Shown: piece after piece, positions 54,496-62,770 of the stretch
Position numbering within the stretch: position 1 is the stretch's first letter
Layout: each line of letters opens with the position of its first letter
NCBI GenBank assembly: GCA_900102385.1
Contig: FNBQ01000012.1
Span: 11,454 to 75,453 of the forward strand
Source: Bacteroidales bacterium KHT7
GTDB lineage: Bacteria > Bacteroidota > Bacteroidia > Bacteroidales > Bacteroidaceae
Direction: 5' to 3'
Length of the DNA stretch: 64,000 nucleotides
The notes under the pieces: model-generated
The model's database searches: none
What the model was told of the DNA's origin: nothing
Seen by the model: only the letters and a program-made list of their open reading frames with translations
Made by a program: the position numbers and the translations under genes

Positions 54496-54515
54496 CTCTA
54501 AAATAATATCAAGGA

Positions 54516-55025
54516 TTATTCTTTCTTGCCCAAGTTCTTGAAGGCATTGGCTGCTTCCTTCACGTTGTTTACGGTTGTCTTGGCAGCCTCCTTGGTCTCG
54601 TTCACCTTTTGCTGAGTCTCCTGAACCTTGGTGTTAACCTCTTCGGCCTTCTTGTTTACTGCACCGTCCTTGCCAACAGCCTTAGACACATCGTTTACTG
54701 CGCCCGATGCTGCGCCTGTAACGCCAGCAGCATCGTTCTTGCCGCTTGCAGCCTTAGCATCGTTGTAGCGTGCCTTCAGCTTCTCCCACAAGGTCTTTTC
54801 CTGTTCAGTAGCCTCGCCGCTTTCAACCTTAGCCTGAATCTTTTCCATCTCAACCTTTGTCTCCTCTGGAGTAAGGGTCTCGACCTTAGCTGTATCAAGA
54901 AGTTCGTCTGGGTTCTCTGGAGTTACCTCTACGAGTGAGTCCTGAGCATCGCCAGCCTCAGTCTTCTGTCCACCACAAGAGCAAAGTATAGCCAAAGTAG
55001 CGGCTGTTAAAATCATTTTTTTCAT
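54516..55025 (-). CDS. Helical lipoprotein, unknown
   Basis: 169 aa with a lipoprotein signal (MKKMILTAATLAILCSC). The mature part is acidic at first (VEVTPENPDELLDTAKVETLTPEETKVEMEKI), then long amphipathic helix with LEA/apolipoprotein-like composition (AEEVNTKVQETQQKVNETKEAAKTTVNNVKEAANAF). It is probably a coiled coil or disordered envelope stress protein. No family was assigned. Confidence 0.7.
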   Translation of the reverse strand: MKKMILTAATLAILCSCGGQKTEAGDAQDSLVEVTPENPDELLDTAKVETLTPEETKVEMEKIQAKVESGEATEQEKTLWEKLKARYNDAKAASGKNDAAGVTGAASGAVNDVSKAVGKDGAVNKKAEEVNTKVQETQQKVNETKEAAKTTVNNVKEAANAFKNLGKKE

Positions 55026-55071
55026 TCCAATACTTCTTTTTTTGTCAGTTTAACAAGTTAATAATTATGTT

Positions 55072-55608
55072 TTATTCAGACAGAATGTCTGTCAGTTCGT
55101 CGAAGGTGTCTGCCACGCAGAACATTGTGCTGTACGGACAGTTAGCAAAGCCTTTCTGCTCAATATCGGCAAGGAGTTGTATAAGCGGATTCCAGAAGCC
55201 GTCGAGATTGTAGAGCACGGTCTTTTTGCCATGATAGTTGAGCGAGCGCGCCGCCAAGGTGGTGAAAATCTCGTCGAGCGTGCCGACGCCGCCGGGCAGA
55301 GCCACGAGTATGTCGCTCTCCTGAATCATTATGTCCTTGCGGTCGCTCAGATTCTCGCACCTGAAGTTTACATCGAGGTCGTCGCTTACTATGTCTCTCT
55401 CTTCGAGAGCCGTTGGCACAACGCCCATTACCCTGCCGCCGCTCTGCTTAACAGCCGATGCCAGCGTTCCCATTGTTCCGCGGTTGCTGCCGCCGTAAAC
55501 AAGCCACTTGCCATTTGAGCCTATCCACTCGCCAAACTGCTGCGCGGCGTCAAAATACTTCTTGTCTATCTTTACCGAAGATGAACAGTAAACTCCTATT
55601 CTTTCCAT
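55072..55608 (-). CDS. LOG family nucleotide-monophosphate phosphoribohydrolase
   Basis: 178 aa. The family signature PGGVGTLDEIF (about 104-114) and the phosphate-binding YGGSNRGTMGTLA near residue 38 are both intact. LOG enzymes cleave cytokinin riboside 5'-monophosphates or AMP-like nucleotides to base plus ribose 5-phosphate; the role in gut bacteria is unclear, possibly nucleotide salvage. The -7 box TATGTTTG (55620-55613) ends 5 bases before the ATG, so the mRNA is probably leaderless. Confidence 0.93.
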   Translation of the reverse strand: MERIGVYCSSSVKIDKKYFDAAQQFGEWIGSNGKWLVYGGSNRGTMGTLASAVKQSGGRVMGVVPTALEERDIVSDDLDVNFRCENLSDRKDIMIQESDILVALPGGVGTLDEIFTTLAARSLNYHGKKTVLYNLDGFWNPLIQLLADIEQKGFANCPYSTMFCVADTFDELTDILSE

Positions 55609-55612
55609 AGCG

Positions 55613-55642
55613 CAAACATAAATATTTTTTTCGGTATTTCAA
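55613..55642 (-). promoter_or_regulatory. Promoter of the LOG gene
   Basis: TTG (plus CAA 55640-55642), 19 bases, then TATGTTTG (55620-55613) on the minus strand, directly before the ATG at 55608. Confidence 0.5.
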
Positions 55643-55665
55643 TAAAAAAATATCAAATATCTTAG

Positions 55666-55673
55666 TACCTTTG
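55666..55673 (+). promoter_or_regulatory. -7 box of the M16 peptidase gene
   Basis: TACCTTTG on the plus strand, 23 bases before the ATG at 55697. It is divergent from the LOG promoter. Confidence 0.5.
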
Positions 55674-55696
55674 CAAAGTTTTTTTGAGCGCATTTA

Positions 55697-56983
55697 ATGG
55701 ATACACAATACAGTACTTTTACGCTTCCTAACGGACTGCGTATAATACACACCCCATCATCTACAAACGTTGTTTACTGCGGGCTCGCCATCGATGCCGG
55801 CACGCGCGACGAACGCCCCGAGGAAAGCGGCATGGCGCACTTTTGCGAGCACATGGTTTTCAAGGGCACTACGCACCGCAAATCATGGCACATAATAAAC
55901 CGTTTGGAGACGGTGGGCGGCGACCTCAACGCCTATACCAACAAGGAAGAGACGGTGGTGTATGCCGCCATCCTAAAGGAGCATCTGGCACGCGCCACCG
56001 AACTTATCTCAGACATCGTGTTCAACAGCGTGTTTCCGCAGAACGAGATAGACAAGGAGGTTGAGGTGATTCTCGACGAGATTGACAGCTACAAGGATTC
56101 GCCTTCGGAACTGATTTTCGACGATTTCGAGAATATGATTTTCCTGAATCATCCGCTGGGACGCAACATTCTTGGCGACGAGGCTCTGCTGAAGCAATAC
56201 ACCACAGCCGATGCGCTGCGATGGACACAGCGTTTCTACACGCCCGACAACATGGTTTTCTTTGTGCGCGGCGATGTTGATTTCGACAAGGTGGTGAAAC
56301 TGGCACAGAAGTACATGGGAGGATATGGCAACCAGACAGTAAACCATGCCATGTACGGTATGACTATTGAACAGCAGAGCGACTATCTGAAGGCACGCTC
56401 TGCCAAACGACGCAGCAAACCTCTGCCCTACTCTGCCCAGAACATCGTGATTGACAAGGATACGCATCAGGCGCACGTCATGATTGGCGGCCGTGGCTTC
56501 GATGCCTACGACGAGAAGCGCACGGCTCTCTATCTGCTGAACGATATTCTTGGCGGCCCGGGCATGAACTCGCGCCTTAACATCAGTCTGCGCGAGAAAC
56601 GCGGACTGGTTTACAGCGTGGAGAGCAACATAACAAGTTATACCGACACGGGCGCGTTCTGCATCTATTTTGGCTGCGACGAGCACGACCACAAAAAGTG
56701 CATCCGTCTGGTTAAGAGCGAATTGTTGAATTTGTGCAACAAACCTCTGTCTACCGCCGTTCTTGCTTCGGCAAAGAAGCAGATAAAGGGTGAGATTGGC
56801 GTGGCTGCCGATAACTTTGAGAACACTATCCTGAGTGCGGCAAAATGTTTTCTGCACTACGGCAAGTTCGAGAGTCAGGCTAAACTTTTCAAGCGCATCG
56901 ACAATCTGACAGCCGAGACGCTTCAGACGGTGGCACAAGAAGCCTTTGCCGATGACAAGATTTCGACGATTATATACACTTGA
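55697..56983 (+). CDS. M16 family zinc peptidase (processing peptidase-like)
   Basis: 428 aa without a signal peptide, so likely cytosolic. The inverted zinc motif HFCEH (in GMAHFCEHMVFKGTTHR, about 49-53) is followed by the expected downstream Glu in the AILKEHLARATELISDIVF / EVEVILDEIDSYKD region. The second half has LNDILGGPGMNSRLNISLREKRGLVYSVESN, the conserved substrate-clamp segment. It resembles single-subunit PqqL/mitochondrial-processing-peptidase-like members. It ends just before the A/T palindrome tract and array copy 4. Confidence 0.95.
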   Translation: MDTQYSTFTLPNGLRIIHTPSSTNVVYCGLAIDAGTRDERPEESGMAHFCEHMVFKGTTHRKSWHIINRLETVGGDLNAYTNKEETVVYAAILKEHLARATELISDIVFNSVFPQNEIDKEVEVILDEIDSYKDSPSELIFDDFENMIFLNHPLGRNILGDEALLKQYTTADALRWTQRFYTPDNMVFFVRGDVDFDKVVKLAQKYMGGYGNQTVNHAMYGMTIEQQSDYLKARSAKRRSKPLPYSAQNIVIDKDTHQAHVMIGGRGFDAYDEKRTALYLLNDILGGPGMNSRLNISLREKRGLVYSVESNITSYTDTGAFCIYFGCDEHDHKKCIRLVKSELLNLCNKPLSTAVLASAKKQIKGEIGVAADNFENTILSAAKCFLHYGKFESQAKLFKRIDNLTAETLQTVAQEAFADDKISTIIYT

Positions 56984-57119
56984 GAATTGACAATGGACAA
57001 TTCACAATTCACAATTGAAAATTGAAAATTTTTATTCATAATTGTCTTCGTAATCGTTGAGGACCTGCAAGGGACAATTATGGCATGAATTGTTCTTTTG
57101 GTAAATACAAAATAGCGGC
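56984..57119 (+). repeat. A/T palindrome tract, hairpin and leader preceding array copy 4
   Basis: 56984-57045 holds GAATTGACAATGGACAATTC, CACAATTGAAAATT and AAAATTGAAAATT motifs. A hairpin GGACAATT (57072-57079) / AATTGTTC (57088-57095) follows, then the conserved leader TTTTGGTAAATACAAAATAG (57096-57115). The same order (tract, hairpin, leader, array) is seen on the minus strand at 42345-42010. Confidence 0.75.
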
Positions 57120-57245
57120 AAGGTACGTCCAAGATACGTCCAAGCAACGTCCAAGGTACATCTATGGTACATCCAAGCAAGCTGAAAGGTACATGGAAGC
57201 TATTCAAAGGATAGCCAAAAGGTTCTATGGTGGTTCGCCTAAAAT
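57120..57245 (+). repeat. Degenerate 11-bp tandem array (copy 4)
   Basis: Units AAGGTACGTCC (57120), AAGATACGTCC, AAGCAACGTCC, AAGGTACATCT, ATGGTACATCC, AAGCAAGCTGA and AAGGTACATGG (to 57196) follow in exact 11-base register, then degrade through 10- to 12-base units to about 57245. It ends about 100 bases before the lemA -7 box. Confidence 0.85.
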
Positions 57246-57343
57246 CTTATGAAGAGTTTCTATGGGTAGGGAGAAATTTCGAGAATTCAAAATTTAACTT
57301 TCAAAAACATTGCAAAGAACAACCAAAACATAAATAATACGTT

Positions 57344-57351
57344 TATCTTTG
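57344..57351 (+). promoter_or_regulatory. -7 box of the lemA operon
   Basis: TATCTTTG on the plus strand, 67 bases before the lemA ATG at 57418, giving a leader of about 60 bases. Confidence 0.5.
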
Positions 57352-57417
57352 CCTACGAAATAATAAAATTTGACATTTGGAATTCAATACTTGACATCTA
57401 ACCAAATAAATAACATT

Positions 57418-57978
57418 ATGACACTTTTAATTATTCTTGGAGTAATAGTGCTTTTGGCACTTTGGGCAATATCAATCTACAACGGGCTTGTACGCCTTCG
57501 TAACAATCGTGAGAATGCATTCGCTAATATCGACGTTCAGCTCAAACAGCGTTATGACCTCGTACCGCAGCTCGTAAGCACAGTCAAAGGTTACGCTTCA
57601 CATGAGAAGGAGCTTCTTGAGAAGGTTACAGCCGCTCGTTCAGCAGCAATGAGTGCAACAAACATCAACGACAAGATGGCTGCCGACCAGCAGCTCACCA
57701 ATGCACTTGCAGGTCTCAAGGTTTCAGTAGAGGCCTATCCAGACTTGAAGGCAAACCAGAACTTCCTCCAGCTTCAGAACGAACTCTCAGATATTGAGAA
57801 CAAGCTTGCCGCTACTCGTCGTTTCTTCAACTCAACTACCCGTGAACTTAACAACTCCGTACAGACATTCCCTAACAACCTTCTTGCTGGTATATTCGGA
57901 TTCCAGAAGGAACCAATGTACGAGATTTCCGCAAGCGAACGTGCAGCAGTCGAGACGGCACCAAAGATTGAATTCTAA
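57418..57978 (+). CDS. lemA: LemA family protein
   Basis: 186 aa from ATG 57418. The ORF could extend to 57370, but that adds a non-hydrophobic leader before the membrane segment (TLLIILGVIVLLALWAISIYNGLV). Then come the LemA signature VRLRNNRENAFANIDVQLKQRYDLVPQLVSTVKGYASHEKELLEKV and the C-terminal EYEIADTRRFFNSTTRELNNSVQTFPNNLLAGIFGF-like block. It is an N-out inner-membrane protein forming helical bundles. Pairing with the M48 protease downstream (17 bases) is typical of the family and suggests a shared role in membrane-protein quality control. Confidence 0.94.
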   Translation: MTLLIILGVIVLLALWAISIYNGLVRLRNNRENAFANIDVQLKQRYDLVPQLVSTVKGYASHEKELLEKVTAARSAAMSATNINDKMAADQQLTNALAGLKVSVEAYPDLKANQNFLQLQNELSDIENKLAATRRFFNSTTRELNNSVQTFPNNLLAGIFGFQKEPMYEISASERAAVETAPKIEF

Positions 57979-57995
57979 AGGGAGTGAAAACAAAG

Positions 57996-58970
57996 ATGAA
58001 GTACATCGGTTTACAATCACAGATAGATACAAACAATCGTAAAAGCATATTGCTGCTCTTGTCATTCCCTTGTATGATGCTCGGAATGCTGTGGCTGTTC
58101 TTTGCACTCATCACCGGATTTTCACACAGTTCGGTATATGATGAGTATGGACAGAAAACGCTCGGTGCATTGAAGGCTAATACCTTGTGGCTGGAGTACA
58201 TGCCTTGGTTGGTCGGCTGTGTGGGCATATGGTTTATCATTGCCTATTTCGCTAACACGTCGATTATTCGGAAAGCAACAGGTGCTCGTTCTATCACACG
58301 CAAGAGGAATCCACGTATCTACAACATTGTGGAGAACCTCTGCATTGCAGGTGGAATGGACATGCCTAAGATAAACGTCATCAACGACCCTCAGCTCAAT
58401 GCCTTCGCAAGCGGAATAAACAAGAACACCTACACTGTAACTGTTACAACTGGTATCTGCGACCGCCTCAACGACGAAGAACTTGCTAGTGTCATTGCAC
58501 ATGAACTTACCCATATCCGCAATAATGACACTAAGCTTCTTATTATAAGTATCGTCTTTGTGGGCATCATTTTCACCCTACTCAACTTTCTCACCGACAT
58601 AGTGTCACATAGTGGCCGTTCACGCAACAATAAGAATGGTGGTATGTTGATTGTGTTTGTTGTAGCTATCATATGCTGTGCTATAGCTTATTTTTTCGCT
58701 CTCCTTACTCGCTTTGCCATCAGTCGCAAGCGTGAGTTCATGGCTGATGCAGGAGGTGCGGAACTTTGTGGCAATCCTCTTGCACTTGCAAGTGCCCTTC
58801 GCAAGATAAGCGAAGACCCTGCTCTTGGTAACATTGACCGTGAAGATGTGGCTCAACTCTTCATCATTCACCCCGAGAAACTGTCACAGAATTTCCTCGG
58901 TCGTTTTAGCTATCTATTCAGCACTCACCCTGACATCAAAGAACGCATCCGCATTCTTGAACAGTTCTAA
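57996..58970 (+). CDS. M48 family membrane metalloprotease (HtpX-like)
   Basis: 324 aa from ATG 57996. An AAGGGAG Shine-Dalgarno-like site at 57978-57984 sits about 11 bases upstream, unusual in this window, and favours this over the GTG at 57984. Two membrane segments (LLLLSFPCMMLGMLWLFFALITG, MPWLVGCVGIWFIIAYFAN) precede the catalytic motif VIAHELTHIRNND. Two more (IISIVFVGIIFTLLNFLTDI, IVFVVAIICCAIAYFFALLT) precede KREFMADAGGAEL, where the Glu is the third zinc ligand. HtpX-type proteases degrade misfolded membrane proteins. It follows lemA. Confidence 0.94.
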   Translation: MKYIGLQSQIDTNNRKSILLLLSFPCMMLGMLWLFFALITGFSHSSVYDEYGQKTLGALKANTLWLEYMPWLVGCVGIWFIIAYFANTSIIRKATGARSITRKRNPRIYNIVENLCIAGGMDMPKINVINDPQLNAFASGINKNTYTVTVTTGICDRLNDEELASVIAHELTHIRNNDTKLLIISIVFVGIIFTLLNFLTDIVSHSGRSRNNKNGGMLIVFVVAIICCAIAYFFALLTRFAISRKREFMADAGGAELCGNPLALASALRKISEDPALGNIDREDVAQLFIIHPEKLSQNFLGRFSYLFSTHPDIKERIRILEQF

Positions 58971-59010
58971 GTGGACATTGAAAAATAATAAATTTTGGCT
59001 CCCCCGTTCT

Positions 59011-59077
59011 GCCGAATTTGCAATTCGGCAGCATTTACTGTCGGGAGTTTGTAACTCCCATTGTCGCAAAGCGGCAA
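59011..59077. repeat. Three-hairpin palindromic repeat unit, second copy
   Basis: GCCGAATT-TGC-AATTCGGC (59011-59029), GGGAGTT-TGT-AACTCCC (59043-59059) and TTGTCGC-AAA-GCGGCAA (59061-59077). Order and spacing are the same as at 40491-40557; the third stem has one G in place of A that keeps a wobble or mismatched pair. Confidence 0.8.
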
Positions 59078-59079
59078 AA

Positions 59080-59436
59080 TCAGTACGTTTCCACTTTGCG
59101 CAACGTGTAATTCCTGTCTGCCGAGACTAGTGTAAGGTGAATAACATACCCATCGTAACAACTGATATAATTAAACCAGAACTCATCTTGCGAGATGCCA
59201 AGTCCGTTTTCGTCAACAAAATCGGCATCAACCTCTTTGTCTAACGTCCATTCGTTGTATATGCAAAAATGCATTGTATCGCCTCGCACTTCCTTCAGTT
59301 CATACCAATATCCACCATCAGATCCACCAATCCAATGCGCATTGGGAACCCATTTGCCTTCGGGCGGACCGCATTTTTCATTCCAGCACGAGGCAAGAAA
59401 AACACAAACGGCTGTCACCAAAACACGACTTTTCAT
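59080..59436 (-). CDS. Small lipoprotein, paralogue of the protein at 39552
   Basis: 118 aa from ATG 59436 (MKSRVLVTAVCVFLASC, lipobox Cys17). This ATG overlaps the TGA of the upstream BspA-like gene as ATGA, so translation is probably coupled. The mature domain is small and beta-rich with HWIGGSDGGYWYELKEVRGDTMHFCIYNEWTLD, alignable with FWVGAPDFGCWYDILEID... of the protein at 39552-39974. Function unknown. The three-hairpin repeat follows its stop codon. Confidence 0.7.
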   Translation of the reverse strand: MKSRVLVTAVCVFLASCWNEKCGPPEGKWVPNAHWIGGSDGGYWYELKEVRGDTMHFCIYNEWTLDKEVDADFVDENGLGISQDEFWFNYISCYDGYVIHLTLVSADRNYTLRKVETY

Positions 59437-60833
59437 TTTCTCTGAACCCATTTAATCTTTGGACAGCCTGCGGTCATTTCGGCCTTTTTATTGGCGTATT
59501 TCCAGTTTTTGCCAACATAGATTGTGGTTAGCTTTGAGCACTCTCCAAACATCATTGCCATACTGCCAGTCTTACGGGTATCGAAACTGCCCAAGTCGAT
59601 ATTTGTCAGATTCTTACAGCCATAGAACATGGCTTGCATAGTCGATACATTTGCCGTGCTGAATCTGTTCAGATTGATGCGTTCAAGAGCGTCGCAACCC
59701 TTAAACATACCACTCATATCTTCGGACTTTTCGGTACGGAAGTGGCTCAAGTCGAGTTCCTTCAGACTGCGGCATACGGCAAACATAGTCTGCATACTTG
59801 TTACGCTACGCGTGTCGAAATGGCTGATGTCGAGGCTCGAAAGACTGCTGCATCCTTCGAACATGTCGTGCATATTCTCCACCTTTTCGGTATTGAATTT
59901 CGACAAGTCGAGAATCTTCACATTCTTGCAGTTGTCGAACATTCCGCTCATATCGGTCACGTTCCCGGTTTTGAAATTGCTTAGGTTGATGCTCGCAAAG
60001 CCCACGCAGCCAGCGAACAAGCCGCTCATATTCTCAACGTTAGATGTATCGAAATGGCTCACGTCGAGTGTTTTGAGCATCTTACAACCGCAAAACATCA
60101 TTCGCATATTCGCTACGTTTGTCGTGACAAAGCCACTTACGTCAAGGCTCGCAAGACTTTCGCAGTTGCAGAACATCTTGCTCATATCCTCAACCATCGC
60201 GGTGCGGAAACTGCGCACATCAAGACTCGCAAGACTCGTGCAACCGTTAAACATCCCTGTCATGTTTTTCACCTTTTCGGTACTGAAACGGCTCACATTG
60301 AGCGCCTTAACATTCTCGCAGCCGTAGAACATCTCACTCATGTCGGTTGTCTTCTGTGTGTTGAAGCCAGCCACTTCGAGCCTCAGCACGTTTGCACAGC
60401 AGAAAAACATCTGGCTCATGTCCGTTACGTTGCGCGTGTCGAAGTGGCTCACGTCTATGCTTTCGAGCTTGAGGCAACGGTAGAACATGGCTCTCATGCT
60501 CGTTACTGCCGAGGTGTTGAGAAATCTCAGTCCTTCGATTGCCGTCAGACTCTCGCAGTTCATAAACCACTCGGCGCACGTCTTGGGTCTGAAGCCGGCG
60601 AACGACTTGTCTATCACCACCCTTTCAAGCGATTCTGGCTCGCAGAACTTGCTCATCAGAGCCTTCTCGTCTATTGCCACTGCACCCCTCGGCAATCGGG
60701 CTGCATAGCCCAGCGTAAGCGTTCCCTTAGCCTTGTCAAAGATGCCATACGGCTTTTGTGCCACCGCGCTTTGCGAGATTATCGCCACAAATATGGCAAG
60801 TATTAGTTTTGTGATGTTGCTAATATTTTTCAT
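59433..60833 (-). CDS. BspA-like secreted repeat protein (DUF285 type), copy 1
   Basis: 466 aa with a signal peptide (to AISQSAVAQ, about residue 25). After KPYGIFDKAKGTLTLGYAARLP come about 13-14 repeats of 26 residues with the DUF285 pattern (L-x-S-[LI]-D-[LV]-S-x-F-x-T-x-x-V-x-[DN]-M-x-x-M-F-x-x-C). The fold is an LRR-like solenoid seen in BspA surface proteins, which mediate binding to host proteins or other bacteria. No C-terminal sorting domain was seen. Repeats are more diverged than in the neighbouring copy. It starts 51 bases after that gene. Confidence 0.9.
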   Translation of the reverse strand: MKNISNITKLILAIFVAIISQSAVAQKPYGIFDKAKGTLTLGYAARLPRGAVAIDEKALMSKFCEPESLERVVIDKSFAGFRPKTCAEWFMNCESLTAIEGLRFLNTSAVTSMRAMFYRCLKLESIDVSHFDTRNVTDMSQMFFCCANVLRLEVAGFNTQKTTDMSEMFYGCENVKALNVSRFSTEKVKNMTGMFNGCTSLASLDVRSFRTAMVEDMSKMFCNCESLASLDVSGFVTTNVANMRMMFCGCKMLKTLDVSHFDTSNVENMSGLFAGCVGFASINLSNFKTGNVTDMSGMFDNCKNVKILDLSKFNTEKVENMHDMFEGCSSLSSLDISHFDTRSVTSMQTMFAVCRSLKELDLSHFRTEKSEDMSGMFKGCDALERINLNRFSTANVSTMQAMFYGCKNLTNIDLGSFDTRKTGSMAMMFGECSKLTTIYVGKNWKYANKKAEMTAGCPKIKWVQRK

Positions 60834-60884
60834 GCTTTCTGAAATTACGGTTTATACTTAACGCCCGATTATTACGCCTTAAAT

Positions 60885-62753
60885 TCATCTTAAAACTTGT
60901 ATCAGGTTCACATTCGGACTGTCAGGAAACAAATCTACCACAACGTCTTCGTCTTGAATCATCCATTTCATTCCGACCGTGACGAATTTTAGGTTGCTGC
61001 AACCCTTGAAGATATTATTCATCCTTTTAACTTTCTCGGTATTGAAGCCTCTAATGTCAAGGGCTGTCAGACTGCTACATCCTGAAAACATCTCCGACAT
61101 ATCAAAGACTTTATCTGTCTTGAAACTACTCAAATCAAGTCCAGACAGAGATTTGCAGTCCTCAAACATTTCATCAATCGCTTTTACATTTTCGGTATTG
61201 AAACTATGAATGTCAAGAGATTTTAAATTGATACAACCACTAAACATATACCTAATATCTGTTACTTTGGAAGTATCGAAATGACTTAAATCAAGACTTG
61301 TTAGAGAACGACATTTTGAAAACATCCCGTGCATGTCTACAACATTTCCCGTCTTAAAGCTACTGATATCGAGATTCGCTAAATTGACGCAACCACTGAA
61401 CATCCAGTACATTTCTGTAACATTTGAGGTATTAAAATGACTCAAATCAAGGTTTGACAGAGCACAACATTCTGAAAACATCAAGTTCATATTAGTAACG
61501 CTGTCGGTTTTAAAACTGCTGATATTGAGATTTGCCAAGTTTATGCAACCATCGAACATACTGTCCATATACTTGACATTTGAAGTGTTGAAATGACTTA
61601 AATCGAGACTTGTCAGAGATTTACAATCATTGAACATGTACGATAAACTTGTAACATTTTCGGTTTTTAAACTACTGATGTCGAGATTTGCTAAGTTTAT
61701 GCAACTACTGAACATGCCACCAATATCCGTTACATTTGAAGTATTAAAGTGGCTTAAATCGAGACTTGACAGAGACAGACATCCTTCGAACATATCACTC
61801 ATATCTGTTACCTTTGAAGTATCGAAGTGACTCAAATCAAGACTTGACAGAGAACGACATCCATAAAACAAGCCACTCATATCTGTTACCTTTGAAGTAT
61901 AGAAGTGACTCAAATCAAGACTTGACAGAGAACGACATTCATAGAACAAACCGCTCATAGCTGTCACCTTTGAAGTATCGAAGTGGCTCAAATCGAGACT
62001 TGTCAGATATTCACAACCTTCAAACATAGAACTCATATCTTCAACCTTCTTGGTATCGAAGTGACTCAAATCGAGACTTGCCAGAGACATACATCCTTCG
62101 AACATATCACTCATATCTGTTACCTTTGAAGTATCGAAGTGACTCAAATCGAGACTTGACAGAGAACGACATTCATAGAACAAACCGCTCATAGCTGTCA
62201 CCTTTGAAGTATCGAAGTGGCTCAAATCGAGACTTGTCAGATATTCACAACCTTCAAACATAGAACTCATATCTTCAACATTATTGGTATTGAAGTGACT
62301 TAAATCAAGACTTGTCAGAGCCCCACATCCTTCGAACATATTACTCATATCTTCAACCTTCTTGGTATCGAAGTGGCTCAAATCGAGCCTTGTCAGACGC
62401 CAACAATCAGCAAACATATAATTCATATCTGTAGTTTCAGATGTATTAAGATTTTTCAGACCTTTTATTTCTTTCAAATTTTCCAGCCCCGAGAAACAAT
62501 AGCTACAATTATTCGGTTTGTAGCGGGCAAACGACTTCTTAATTACTATCTTTTTTATTTTTTTCGTCTCCTCAGTAACGTCATCAACGCAAAACCCATC
62601 CTCGTCTAATTCTTTAGCACAATTGGGTAGTCTTTTGCCGTAGCCCAAAGTAAGCGTGCCAGTCTTTTCGTCAAAAATGCCATACGGCTTTTGCGCCACC
62701 GCGCTTTGCGAGATGACACAAACAAATAACGATTTAAGAATAACCTTATTCAT
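60885..62753 (-). CDS. BspA-like secreted repeat protein (DUF285 type), copy 2
   Basis: 622 aa. The signal peptide and first mature residues (ISQSAVAQKPYGIFD) are the same as in copy 1, so they are tandem paralogues. About 19 repeats of 26 residues follow, many close to LTSLDLSHFDTSKVTDMSGL with MF(or LF)xxC at the end. The high DNA identity between repeats, including a 125-bp exact block at 61921-62045 and 62155-62279, points to recent expansion. Surface adhesion is the likely role. It starts 17 bases after wbqC. Confidence 0.9.
   Translation of the reverse strand: MNKVILKSLFVCVISQSAVAQKPYGIFDEKTGTLTLGYGKRLPNCAKELDEDGFCVDDVTEETKKIKKIVIKKSFARYKPNNCSYCFSGLENLKEIKGLKNLNTSETTDMNYMFADCWRLTRLDLSHFDTKKVEDMSNMFEGCGALTSLDLSHFNTNNVEDMSSMFEGCEYLTSLDLSHFDTSKVTAMSGLFYECRSLSSLDLSHFDTSKVTDMSDMFEGCMSLASLDLSHFDTKKVEDMSSMFEGCEYLTSLDLSHFDTSKVTAMSGLFYECRSLSSLDLSHFYTSKVTDMSGLFYGCRSLSSLDLSHFDTSKVTDMSDMFEGCLSLSSLDLSHFNTSNVTDIGGMFSSCINLANLDISSLKTENVTSLSYMFNDCKSLTSLDLSHFNTSNVKYMDSMFDGCINLANLNISSFKTDSVTNMNLMFSECCALSNLDLSHFNTSNVTEMYWMFSGCVNLANLDISSFKTGNVVDMHGMFSKCRSLTSLDLSHFDTSKVTDIRYMFSGCINLKSLDIHSFNTENVKAIDEMFEDCKSLSGLDLSSFKTDKVFDMSEMFSGCSSLTALDIRGFNTEKVKRMNNIFKGCSNLKFVTVGMKWMIQDEDVVVDLFPDSPNVNLIQVLR
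61921..62279 (-). repeat. Three-unit duplication inside the BspA-like copy 2
   Basis: The block 61921-62045 is repeated exactly at 62155-62279, an offset of 234 bases, i.e. three 78-bp units (26 codons each). With two mismatches the identity extends about 45 bases further left. This marks recent tandem duplication or gene conversion within the coding repeats. Confidence 0.85.
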
Positions 62754-62770
62754 GATTTTATATTTCTGAT

